From Trichosphaerium sp. ATCC 40318 (taxonomy: Eukaryota; Discosea; Flabellinia; Trichosidae): DNA of 64,000 nt. The DNA lies in the NCBI GenBank assembly GCA_038496445.1, contig JALMLS010000155.1, positions 124,001 through 188,000 of the forward strand. Direction: 5' to 3'. This document shows, one piece after another, positions 10,725 to 21,920 of the stretch. Under the pieces are notes generated by a model. That model ran no database searches. It was not told the DNA's origin and worked only from the letters and a program-made list of their open reading frames with translations. Each line of letters begins with the position of its first letter. Positions within the stretch are counted from its first letter, which is position 1. The position numbers were made by a program, and so were the translations under genes.

Positions 10725-10965
10725 CCACAGCAAGTGACATTGTGAGTTCAAACTTCAACATAGATGCTATAAGACTATCAGCAAAAGAGGTGAGTACGGT
10801 AGTGGCTCGAAGATAACATAGTCATTTAGATACGTATTTAACTATCTCACTCATTTTCTCTAACATGCTCAGGGATGCCGCAGCAATAGCAGCTATTGAA
10901 AAGCTGCACACGAGAAATGTGTAAACAAGGGAAAAGATGAGGCAGACAAGGCAATGCCGCTGCGA
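10725..10965 (+). pseudogene. fragment of a coiled-coil gene exon
   Basis: The plus-strand sequence around 10868-10960 matches the 5' part of the coiled-coil exon of gene B (minus strand, 12755-12961), including the preceding intron end ACATGCTCAG. The copy has small deletions and an early stop (AAATGTGTAA), so it is a dead fragment. It sits directly downstream of secreted-family copy 1, as gene B sits downstream of copy 3. Confidence 0.65.
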
Positions 10966-11539
10966 GAAAAAACTCTCACATTGCGCTTTACTCTGCTCCG
11001 AGAATGGGCAGACCTTATGACAGTATTCACTTCCGTCAACATAATTTGGTTAAAAAAGTTCCAAGCTTCATATGGACTGGATCCGTGTCTCCCAGTGTTC
11101 AGTACGATAAGCTTTACAATTGGTATAACCTTGTAGGACTCCCCTCCATTTAGAAAGATTGGCATTTTCTATGCGCAATGCACTTGATAAAGCGCCGAGC
11201 GTGGTTGTTTACTATATTCAAACCGATGGCAATAAGACATCTGTAGTCTCTGAAAGATGAAGCCTAAACCAGCGCAGGTTTTTCAGAGTCTTCGTACAAC
11301 CCGAAGCGTGAGATTGGGCTCCAAAGCTAGGATAAAACCTGTGCAACTAATAGTTTCAGCAGACAAACGAAGCGTACATGTTTTTGTTAATTATAATGTC
11401 CCTTTGCCTGCTTATACTGGTCTCCTTGAGGCGCTTGCCGGTTCCTAAGAGGATTTAACACTTGCACACGGTATAAAGGCTAAGTTACACCAATTTAATA
11501 AATCACATGTCAAAAGAAAACCAAATAAAATCCGTACCT
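10966..11539. other. region with weak open frames, unassigned
   Basis: Several plus-strand frames look protein-like but cannot be joined: one reading RPYDSIHFRQHNLVKKVPSF around 11020-11150, one reading FSMRNALDKAPSVVVYYIQT around 11165-11260, and a 63-codon ATG frame at 11257-11448 (MKPKPAQVFQSLRTTRSVRL). They may be remnants of a decayed gene. No family is recognised. Confidence 0.3.
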
Positions 11540-11850
11540 TCTGCGTCTCCCTGGGATTTCGTTATGGCGAAACCTGCACACTTTAATGTTACAAGTTTAT
11601 AATTAACCGTACTCATTAGTTCGTGCTGTCTTCAATGTACCCCTGTATCCCTCATGTTGTACAGCCACTACAGTATTAAGATAAAGACTAGAAAGAAGGT
11701 TGTTGTACGTACCATCACCTTGTATCCCTCCAATGCTTCCACTAAGATCATTGTGTTCAACACGTTTCGAATGAGATATAGGTTTACTTGCTTTAGGCTT
11801 GATACTCTGAAACTGGTTTGAAAAGTGAAATCACAAAGACTGAATCTCAC
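11540..11850 (-). pseudogene. promoter and first exon remnant of the coiled-coil family
   Basis: About 11540-11850 duplicates about 13050-13370 (first exon, intron and promoter of coiled-coil gene B). On the minus strand the exon reads SHSKRVEHNDLSGSIGG, paralogous to SHTKHTEHKEHNSISS in gene B, but its ATG is ATA. The copy ends abruptly where it is fused to intron 1 of secreted-family copy 3. Confidence 0.7.
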
Positions 11851-11865
11851 TGTGTTATTTTTTAA

Positions 11866-12541
11866 TAGGTTGTAACAACTTTCGTGTAAGATATTCTGAT
11901 AGTCAAACAATCGTATCTGCTGTTTTAAGAGATTCTGCAACTTCAACAAATACTGAACTCAGTTTTGATATCACCCAGGAGATATCTACACCTGTAGATG
12001 TATGTATCCCTTACGGAAATAGTATTGGTGATCTGGTATCAGTTGATCGTGTTGAATATGTGCTAGATGCTGATATTGGAGGTGCTGATACTGTTATCTC
12101 ATACGCCTGCTGTCAACCATCTGTATCCTGTTGGTAAGAATGATGTTTTATCCGTTTTTCTCATGCAGTATCACAATCGAGTTGACATCATCTGGTCAAT
12201 TAAAAAACATTGGTGCCTCTATCACCACATCTTCTGGTGAATCTACTCCAATCCGTTCAAATGAAAGATCTTCAGCGTATGTACCTTTGTATCTGTATCA
12301 GGTTCTTCCATTTCCTTTAATTGTTATTTTAGTCAAGGCACTTCTGCTATCTGTGATGCTCCAACACTATCTTCTATCACTGTTTCTGGAAGCAATAGTG
12401 ACGATGATGACGATGGCGATGATGACGGTGACAGCACCGTACCACCAACACAAGTACCATGTGCTTTGTATTGTCACAACACTCCAGAATGTCGTCAAGA
12501 GCCTCTTTGCTTTGGATCTTACTGGGACCAAGCAAATGCGT
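11866..12541 (+). pseudogene. secreted-protein family copy 3, truncated
   Basis: The copy begins in intron 1 and lacks the signal-peptide exon. It retains exon 2 (CNNFRVRYSDSQTIVSAV ...), then jumps near 12165 into the middle of exon 3 (TIELTSSGQLKNIGASI). It has lost 78 nt of the last exon between two CATGT direct repeats present in copy 1. The Cys frame of the C-terminus (CHNTPECRQEPLCFGSYW) is kept. Without a start it cannot be a functional secreted protein. Confidence 0.8.
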
Positions 12542-12754
12542 AGAACTAATAAACGCAAAGGATATTGCATTTATCTATCCTCCCTTCACTATCATTCATG
12601 TCTATGTATGATCATAATTACTGTCATTTATGAGGTGTCTAATATTGTGTCACAGAAAGTGACATTGTGGGTTCAAACTAAGCAAATTTTTTCTCTCCAA
12701 CTAGTTTTTATTTACAAATGATGAACATTAGGTCTTCAACTAAACGTTATTACG

Positions 12755-13288
12755 TTACTTTTTTAAAGATGTAATTTTGTTGGAAAGTTCTTCAACTTGG
12801 AAATTAAGATCTCTAGATCTTTGAGTGCTCATTCGTAACTCCAATTGTGCGTTTTTCATAGCAGTGGCATTCGCTTTGTCTGCCTCCTCTTTTCCTTTCT
12901 TTACACCTTTCTCGTACGCTGCTTTTTCAATAGCCGCTATTGCTGCATCATCCCTGAGCATGTTATATAATGAGTGAGAAAGTTAAATACGCACTTGTAC
13001 TCATCCTTCCTAACGACTACGTAATCTTCGTGCCGTAGTGTACTCATCGTTCTACATCTCCCTGGGATTTCGCTATAGCTAAGCCATTAATGTTACGAGT
13101 TCATAATTAACCGTACTCATTACTTCGTGCTGTCCTCAATAGACCCCTGTAGTATCCTTCATGTTGAACAACCGCTACAGTATTAAGGTACAGACCAGAA
13201 AGTGTGTTGAGTACGTACCATCACCGTTACCACCTGGACTTGATATACTATTATGTTCCTTGTGTTCTGTATGTTTCGTATGAGACAT
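12755..13288 (-). CDS. coiled-coil protein B (short paralogue of gene A)
   Basis: Exon 1 (ATG 13288, MSHTKHTEHKEHNSISSPGG) ends at about 13219 at a GTACGT/GTACTC donor. The terminal exon (about 12950-12755) encodes a Lys/Glu-rich coiled coil (AAYEKGVKKGKEEADKA ... LNFQVEELSNKITSLKK). The intron is about 260 nt, long for this window, and occupies the place of the two middle exons of gene A (5449-6753). It may therefore be a genuine short paralogue or an internally deleted one. Function unknown. Confidence 0.5.
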
Positions 13289-13875
13289 AGGTTTACTTGC
13301 TTTAGGCTTGATACTCTGAAACTGTTTTTGAAAAGTGAAACAAGGTAAAACCGATTCACAAAGACATAACAAAAAACTGTTGTTGGGGTTTTTTTTCATT
13401 TTATTACACGTTTTTCTTTGCTTTCTACGCTTGGAGGTTCCTTTAAGACCCTAAATACAATGAGTTTTAGAATTTACACCAAAACAAACTTAGAACGTTT
13501 GGTTTAAATGTATTGTTGACTGACGTTAGTGGTAGACATATCGTGGAGGTTTGAGTTGATTTTAATCAAGTTAAGCTGTTCTCGATTTGGTGATTTTTAA
13601 CAAATCAATCACATTGCGAGATTTTTTTTTTCTCAGTTGCAACAGGTTTATACTCTTAATTAAAGCACTCTAGCATCTTATACATATGAATAGTAAACGT
13701 ATACAACCGGAATTCTTCGTTGTTTCAAGAGATATTTGCGTATTTTAGTATTAAATTGCGTTGTAATAGTTTCTACTTTTAATTTTTTATTTATCCCATT
13801 GCGCTAGCACCCACAGTTGTTATGTTATACTCCTCTTCCATAAAAAAATTGAGGAAATTATAAAATCATAACTTG
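13289..13875. other. duplicated upstream segment and spacer
   Basis: About 13396-13640 is a diverged copy of about 6840-7110 (upstream of coiled-coil gene A). The remainder up to the 3' end of the flippase gene holds no recognised feature. Confidence 0.6.
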
Positions 13876-16800
13876 TCAGGCGCTAGCTACTCTCATTAAT
13901 CCACACTTAGTCGAGGATGGGTGGCTTCTGTGCTTTATGAAATTGTTTTGATTATATCTGTTGGGATCTATGTAATGATATTCTCGTGGATAACCTTCTA
14001 CTGAGTCTATATCCTTCTCCAGGTTCTTGTGCAAAAGCATAACCAGTATCTATTAAACACATTAGAGGAGCAATTACTTTGTGACATTACAAAAATCACT
14101 GTTTGCAGAAAGCGTTACAAATTCACAATTTTTTTGTCCCTTTCTACTACCCAGTCCCATGAAAATACTGTCTTTAAAGCGTAAAAAGCGCAAGGTATTT
14201 TCGTTGGGAAAAAGAAAGGGAAGGAGAACGACCAGAACTGTGGCCACGAAAAGTGAAAAGAGAATTTTTTTCAACGTACTTTTTTGTAGTAAAGAAACAG
14301 ATACAGCTTTTGATAACCTACGGTTACTTGGGTGTGTATTGATAAGGTTTTCACGCTCATTATCTCTCTTTTCAGTATGGTCTTTGCGCTTTTGGTTCTT
14401 AGCTGTGTTCTTTGATTTACCAGCTATTAGGGCGTGTTGGATGATATGGTAATCTGATGGAAATAACACTCGTCGGAAACTAGATTTGAAAAAAAAGTTA
14501 AGAAAAAAAAGAGAAAAAGTCTTGGTACAACTCCCGCGGCTCTAACCATTGCACATTCTTCCTGTTGCTCCACCACGGACACATTTTATGTTGAATTCTA
14601 TTGATAGAAATTGTATTTCATGGTGTGAGGCAAAAGAAGAGTTGTGGTGATATGAACTTTGTACGAAGAGTTTGATTATTTAATTTAATGATTACCTCTG
14701 CCACATCATATCTCTCCATAATGCGATAGAAACAGCAAGAGTAGTTGTAGCATAGAATATAGGTTCTTTTGCCATTAAAAAAAATAGTTTAAATATCTCA
14801 TTGGCACCAGATCCTGGAAGGTAGAGAATTAAAATAAGTCAGAAAAAAAGTCATGGTATAAAATCATTACCCATGGAGTACATTGTAGAATATACAGCCA
14901 GAAAAACAAAGAATAATACTATTGAACCCCATAATGCTATATGATTCCAAACTGTAACATATCTAGATTCGAGGAATAACTTGAAAGTGACAGTAATCAG
15001 AATAGTCGCATATCTGTTGCGTTGTAAGTTTTTCTTTTGAGTAATTTTTTTGACGCCGTACAGTGTTGTGCCTATAAAATATAAATCAAGTGGATTACCA
15101 CTGCTTTGCATGACACTGTGTTCTAAACATAGTGTGACAATCACGAATGTTATCTTAGGAAGTGTAAGTAAGCAATGATTAAGTCTCAAGCTGTGTCAAT
15201 AAAAAGTAGTTGAATGAAATATTATCGTACAAAGGAGTGAAAAATAGCGTTTGTTATATAACTCATAAATGTCAGTAATGAGAACTAAGCGAATTATATT
15301 AGAAAAGACCATTCATATGGATATGAACAGTTAAAAAAAAAACCATCAAAAGAGAAGTTCGTGGCTTAGTAGCACTATGCTTTGAGCCAACAAAAAGCAC
15401 CATAAAATGGATTTAACGCATTAACTAGTTGTCTAAAATATGAAAATACAACTTACTGCCTTATTGCGTTGACCATAATTATACAAATTAGGATAGGATA
15501 TCAATGCTGATTGATTTACATCTTGATCAAAAAGACCAAAAACAACCACAGGTAGGGATGTGAAAGCAATATTATAAAGCGTAAGCGTCCATCGTTCATA
15601 AAGAGACTATAAACAGAGTTAAAATTGCAACATAAAAAAGCGTGCAGAGTAAGCTTGATAACAGGAAAAAAGAAAAAAGAAAGAAAAAAAGAGGCGTACC
15701 TGACCAGAATAGCCATTTCGTACTGTGAAGAAAAATTGAGATAAATAAAGTACGATATTCTTATAGAAACTGTATAGTATAACTTTAGCTGTGCGCCTGT
15801 ATGACCAACGACCATGAACAAAAAGTAAACGCTGCAAGAACCTACACAAGGTTAAAAAAATGAGACCAACATAAGGGAAAGAAAGGGTTGTACCTGAATT
15901 GACCAATCGAAAAATCGGAAGCCCGTGCAGCTTGAGCTCCTTCTTGACCAGATATACCGATACCAACATCAGCAGCTTGTATCATAGATACATCATTAGC
16001 ACCATCGCCAATTGCAAGACAAACACCATCTCCTTTTTGCTTCACCAATGAAACTATACCTCCTTTATGTGCAGGTGTAGCACGGCATGCAATGACGGCT
16101 TTACATTTTAGAGCGACCTCAAGGAACTTATACTTAAGTTTTGGTTCCAAAGCGAAGTCAAGTGTGTCACCATCGATTACCATAGCTAAATTCTAAAGGA
16201 GAAAAGTCACATAAAAGTCACAAAGTCAACTTGAAATGCGATTAAACATCGCTTATAAATGAGTGAGTGTAGACTAGCATAAAATATATGCGTAAGATAA
16301 CATGTATTTTGAAAATTGAATTATTTGATGCAAAACAGTGTTGTAAAAAGTACTCACTTCGTCTTTTGTTACTGTTTGAAAATCAGCTAACATATCATGT
16401 ATGTGTTCTTCACAACTCTCTTCATCTTTATGATTGACAATAACGAGTTGCATATGTTCAGTAAGTAGGTTACACGAGTGACCAATATTAATAGCTGTCT
16501 CCTGTTTGTCGCCCTTGAAAACATAACTGTTAGCCCAAGTCATACAAGCAAAAAGTTGTCAGTTCCACGTTTTTTTCTGACGTACTGTCAACATCCATGT
16601 GCTAATACCAGCTATTGAAAGAGCATTTATTGTATCAGGTACCCCAAGTTGTAACTTATCTTCAATAGCTGTTGCACCAAGTAATGTCAAGTCTCGTTCA
16701 ATCATTTCCGAAACTCGATTAATTTTTTCTGTACGGTCTCTAACAGCTTTTGATGCTTCTTCGAATTTTGCGTTCCTAGCACTTTATGTTAATTCTTTTA

Positions 16801-19667
16801 TTCTTATAATTAACGTATAGCATACCAAGCATCGTATTCCTTTGGATCTAGTATCGTTTTGGCGATTACAAGTGTACGCAAACCAGTACGTGCGAATTCC
16901 TTAAGTATAATTAATTACGTTGAAAGAAAAGAACTGTGACGTACTTCTAAATGTTTCATTGTCACTGAGTCATGTGCATTATCTTTAGATAATCTTGGGT
17001 ATATTACACAATCTGCTCCTTTACAATAAAGCGCAATTTCATCTGTACCACGTTCTCTGCAAATCACAGACATTCTCTTTCGTGTACTAAAAAATCAAAA
17101 GTAAGAGAACAAAACAGTTACTTTTTGTTCTTATTTTCTGATGCAAGTTCTTATTGTAACTATGCATACTTTCGCCCGAATATCACCGTGGGTTATTTGG
17201 CAATAGATTATATTAATCGCAGGGCAACAAAGCCAAACTGACAAAAAAATTCCAAGTTTTCTTTGCTTGTCATTTGAAATAGTTTTATAAGCGTACCCAT
17301 TGAACTCAAGTATATTCAGTAGTTCATATTCATGTGTAGTTCCCAAAACATCTATAACCAATCCTTGGTGATCACGTTTCTTAAAAGTAAACCCATAATG
17401 TCCACAAGCTCTTAAAAGTGCTTCTTCATCAGGACTAGCAGCTTGCATTATTGATTCTCCATCTTTATCTTCTAAAACGACTGTATGTGCTAAGGAGAGA
17501 ACAAGAAAGAAGTCTTTTATGCTTTCAGGTATTGTTGATGAACTAAGTAATGCTTGTTGTAAAGCATAATCATTAGATTGACCACCTTCATCATCAGATT
17601 TGATATATTTCTTCCCAGCAATAGAACAACACTTAAACTTCATCTGAAAAAAAGAATCAAAAAATAACCACAACAAAGACGCACGTGTCTGAACCAAAAA
17701 AAAAGAAGATCTTTCAAGTCTTTTATTTGCAAATAGCAAAAAATAATGAAGCTTGGAAAGTACTAGTAGTGGTCAAGGGCGTACTTGGTTTCTTGTAAGA
17801 GTGCCAGTTTTATCAGCAAAAACATACTTGACTTGACCAAGTTCTTCATTTAAGTTTGATGTTCTTGCTTCAACACTCTTTTTCTTATAAACCATTCTTT
17901 GATCTGCTTCTATAAGTATAGCTTGTCCAATTTTTACCAACTCAACAGTAACATAAAGTGATATAGGAATAAGGTTGTTGTAAAGAATCAGAAATGTTAT
18001 AGAATTCAATAAAATAGTTTCATAGAATTTATCTTCATCAAGACGAAGGTACCAATGAGATAAATTGCGTTTCTAATACATATAAGTGTTTGACACAACA
18101 TACTAACAGTAGCGAGCACGTACTGTCCAAAAGCCAGACATTATACTACAAAATAAGGATAGAACAACAAGAAATGCGAAGAGAGCTACTATCATGATAT
18201 TTGTTCTCTTTTCAACTCGCGATTGCTTATGAGGTGTTTGCCTTTTAAGTTTGTTAGCTAAGCGTTCAGGTAATGTATATAGTTAACCTGGAGTTTCGCA
18301 TTATCTTGGTGTCTTTCCCAGTAAAAACAGCAACACCCATAACCCATTCTGTGTTCTTCAACTGAGCACCCTTGTTGCAGTGGTTTAGTCGAAGGCTTGT
18401 TTTGAGGAAAAAGTGCTTGTGACGAACTCTTAAGAGAAGGTTACTTTTATCCAACCTATAAGTATTTTCATTATAATCCAGGCGCCCGTCAAAGTTGTAC
18501 ACATTAGCATTAGGTTGTTCACATTTAATAACACCTAGAAAATAAATAACTTTATTAACCAGAAGAACTCTTTCACTGTAGACACTCACCGTTGAATTCT
18601 GATGCGTCATACGCATTTTGAATGTCCAAAGTCTCTTGCAATGCAGTAAAAGTCTTTAAGTTTGTTTCTCTTGATGAGTACTATCAGTATAACTTCAGAA
18701 TAACTACTACTTTCATACCCATCCAGTTGTGACGTTTCAGCATAGCACGTGCCTAAATGGTCACTTGTTGATATGAGCAACAAATCCACTGGTATTAAAT
18801 CATCCTTTTTAACCCTTACAAAATCTCCAACCTTTAAAAGAAGACCAGAGTAAGTGCCGTAACAAACACGAAAAAACGTGAAAAAAAACGTGAGAAAACA
18901 CAGAGGCGTTGCATCCAATGTACTACGCACGTGAATATCTTTCCATTTTTTACTAATAAATGTACTATTCTCAAGAATTTCAGTGGGTTGACCGTTTATC
19001 GCTGCATCTTGCTTATGTCGTTTCTAAAGGAGCAATTTTAGAGCGAAATAGTGAAACAATATTTGGTAAAAAAAAGTAACAGAAAAACCTCTCTAACTCA
19101 TTACGTACAACATCTTCCCAAATTTCTTTCAGTGCTGTGATACCTAATACACCAAGGAGAGGTCCTAGTGTAGTCCATTTACCTGTTGGTGACACGCCAG
19201 GGATTTGCTGAAAAAGAAAACAGCTTGGTTAATAAATCGACTTTCGGGCGCGTGGCGAAATGATTTTTGAATAAATGAAGCAGTTTTGATGTTTTTGTCA
19301 GTTTTGGCAATGTTATCTTATAAATATGAGACGTGAGATATTGCTACGCACTTGTAATAGCCCAACAAGAAGAAAATATAAATTAGCAAGGCGTTTGAAT
19401 TGTTCATAAAGGTTCTTAAACAGAAAGTTCCAAATAGTGTATTTTGCAACTCTAGTGACGTTTGAAGGGTATGATATGTTATCTGCTACAGCGTTGTTGT
19501 AAATTATGCGTGGGTTATAGTCCTCATCGTCTAAACCTACGGAAAACGTTAAAAACATACTCCAAAGCGCTTTTCATCACAAATAAAACGAACTGCGTGC
19601 CAACGATATTTTGTTCGTTTTCATTACTATCAAAACGCTCAAGGCGATCAGTCATTGCGTGAGACAT
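13876..19667 (-). CDS. P4-type ATPase, aminophospholipid flippase
   Basis: A multi-exon gene of roughly 1,100 aa that moves phospholipids between bilayer leaflets at ATP cost. Phase-checked exons: 19628-19667, 19352-19536, 19109-19207, 18931-19023, 18719-18831, 18590-18669; the rest are approximate. Landmarks in order: N-terminal [26 protein letters not shown] across an intron; [23 protein letters not shown] in TM4, the P4 signature; phosphorylation motif DKTGTLT (about 17820); [16 protein letters not shown]; hinge [11 protein letters not shown] (about 16000); then C-terminal TM segments and DYHIIQ (about 14450). Donors are often GTACGT or GTGCGT. The tail after DYHIIQ is uncertain: a GTACGT at about 14285 may be a further donor, otherwise an extra hydrophobic helix is encoded. 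The final exon (13876-14000) reads [18 protein letters not shown]4-ATPases usually work with a CDC50 subunit, which is not in this window. Confidence 0.93.
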
Positions 19668-19855
19668 GCCACAAAAGGGATTTTCATTTGACACTTCACT
19701 AATGTGTAACACACAAAAAGTACAATGTTGAAATTTCTTGAATTGTGGTTGCTTAATTTGTTTCAAGCTACTATTAAAACGTGACAACTTATTATGTACT
19801 GCGCTCGATAGCTTGGATTGTGGTCAATAGACTTATAGTTATCAGTCTTTTTATA

Positions 19856-20086
19856 GGAATTGACCAGGCGAAGCGACAAAAAAAATTATCGCTAATCCCA
19901 AATTTGAGCTAGGTATTGTTTATCACTGGGCATGTACTTCTTGTTAACCACCAAATCATGTTTAAATACTTGCTAGTACCTATTGTAAGAAATAAGAGCG
20001 ATGAAAAAGGTTTTGCTTATGAGTAATGACCAACTCAAAATTGGAATTATGGATATTTTTTTTTGTCGCTAATCCGGGTCAATTCC
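19856..20086. mobile_element. MITE-like element with 53-bp terminal inverted repeats
   Basis: The termini 19856-19908 and 20034-20086 are inverted copies, 44 of 53 positions identical by hand alignment, both starting GGAATTGACC and sharing GCGACAAAAAAAA. The 231-bp element has no coding capacity. I see no convincing target-site duplication, so the exact ends or superfamily cannot be fixed. It lies between the flippase promoter and secreted-family copy 2. Confidence 0.7.
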
Positions 20087-20136
20087 GTAAGTGATTAATA
20101 CTATTTCTGTTCGGGTACTAGTGTTTCTCGAAGAAG

Positions 20137-21920
20137 TTAATATTGTCGGCTACGAGACATATGCGAAAGACAACATAGTGAGATTCTGAGACGCTTTTTT
20201 TCAGCCAAATTACCCACAATAAAACAAAGCTTGAAAGTGACAAAGTATTTTATTGAGTTGATATTCGCTACAGTTAGCCTTCGTCCAACGCTATTCAGTA
20301 CAACCTTTGACAAATCATAGAGATTTGAATTCGAGGCTAAGCTTTCAGAACCTAAACGGTTAACTGTTTGTAACCGAAAAAGCAAGACCCCTGCACCACA
20401 AATAACAACCATGTATGATAGTGAAGGGAGGATCGCTAAAATGCAATATCCTTTGCGTTTATTAGTTCTACGCATTTGCTTGGTCCCAGTAAGATCCAAA
20501 GCAAAGAGGCTCTTTATGACATTCTGGAGTGTTGTGACAATACACAGCACATGATCTTGAAACACAGTTTGATGAAAATATGCATGGGTTACGTCTTGTA
20601 AGACGGAAACACTTTCTGTGGTTAGACATGGTACTTGTGTTGGTGGTACGGTGCTGTCACCACCATTATCGTCACTATCGCTTCCAAAAACAGTGATAGA
20701 AGATAGTGTTGGAGCATCACAGAAAGCAGAAGTGCCTTGACTAAAATAACAATTAAAGGTAAATGGAAGAACCTGATACAGATACAAAGGTACATACGCT
20801 GAAGATCCTTCATTTGACCGGATTGGAGTAGATTCACCAGAAGATGTGGTGATAGAGGCACCAATGTTGTTTACTTGACCAGATGATGTCAACTCGATTG
20901 TGATAGTGCATGATGTTTGTGAGTTTTGACTCAAAGTAGCTTCAAATTGAAGTACATTATTCGTCACACTTGATGAAGATGTTCCAGAGCAAGATGATGA
21001 TTGAATAGTACCAACAGAGCTGTCAAATTCAAAAGAACCTGATATGGTCTCGGAAGCAAGTACTGGAAACCTCTCGTAGTTCTCACAAGTCACATCAACA
21101 TTGATCTCATCACCGACTTTCAAATCGTTGATATTTGCAGAACCAAGAGGATTGATTGTATGCCTAATGACCACATGAGTACATGGTACTGAAAAAAAAA
21201 ATTGGTGGATTTAGATTGTAAAATCTGAAAAACAGATAAAACAGCATTCTTACCAACAGGATACAGATGGTTGACAGCAAGCGTATGAGATAACAGCATC
21301 AGCACCGCCAACATCAGCATCTAGCACATATTCAATACGATCAACTGATACCAGATCACCAATACTACTTCCGTAAGGGATACATACATCTACAGGTGTA
21401 GATATCTCCTGGGTGATATCAAAACTGAGTTCAGTATTTGTTGAAGTTGCAGAATCTCTTAAAACAGCAGATACGATTGTCTGACTATCAGAATATCTTA
21501 CACGAAAGTTGTAACAACCTAATAAAACACTGAGATTCAGCTCAATAAATAACCCGTTTAATAAAACGTACTGCACCCGTTCTGAGTCAAGTCCAATGGA
21601 GGTGAAATGCCAGAAAAGTCTGATCCAGCGTACACAGAAGAACAAGATCCAATGACAGAGACATCATTAGATAGTTGGAAACCAAGATTGTTTACAATCG
21701 CACAAGAGGTTCTCAATGCATCAATTGGGGCTCCTGATAACCTGTTTGCTGTGAGATCTCTACGACCACCGACAATAGAGCCATCGAGAGTAGTTTCAGT
21801 TACTTGAAGAGATGAATTGATAGCTTCAGATCTTCCAAAGGCAACAAAGGGATCAACTTGAGATGCGTTGAGGGATACAAGGAATAGTCCAACGAATAGA
21901 AGCAAGAGTTGTTGTTTCAT
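20137..21920 (-). CDS. secreted/membrane protein family copy 2, altered C-terminus
   Basis: The most complete copy of the duplicated family. Exon 1 (ATG 21920) has a signal peptide (MKQQLLLLFVGLFLVSLNA). Exon 2 (about 21519-21255) reads CYNFRVRYSDSQTIV ... YACCQPSVSC. Exon 3 (from about 21190) has VPCTHVVIRHTINPLGSAN and a Ser-rich strand domain, then a 57-nt intron (GTATGTACC...TTTTAG). The last exon starts QGTSAFCDAPTLSSITV. After VPC one base is missing relative to copies 1 and 3 (TGTCTAACC versus TGTCGTAACC), so the conserved Cys-rich C-terminus is replaced by an out-of-frame tail with a hydrophobic segment (MVVICGAGVLLFRL), ending at 20137. Either a nascent isoform or early decay. The exon 2/3 boundary is not exact. 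Confidence 0.65.

Noticed and set aside
14081-14452. 123-codon plus-strand frame rich in Arg/Lys/Phe
   Set aside because: Antisense to the P4-ATPase C-terminal exon carrying DYHIIQ, which is the real coding strand.
14074-14469. Stand-alone type II membrane protein
   Set aside because: Its apparent start is GTG, not ATG, and the sequence ([14 protein letters not shown]) continues the flippase C-terminus through a spliced intron.
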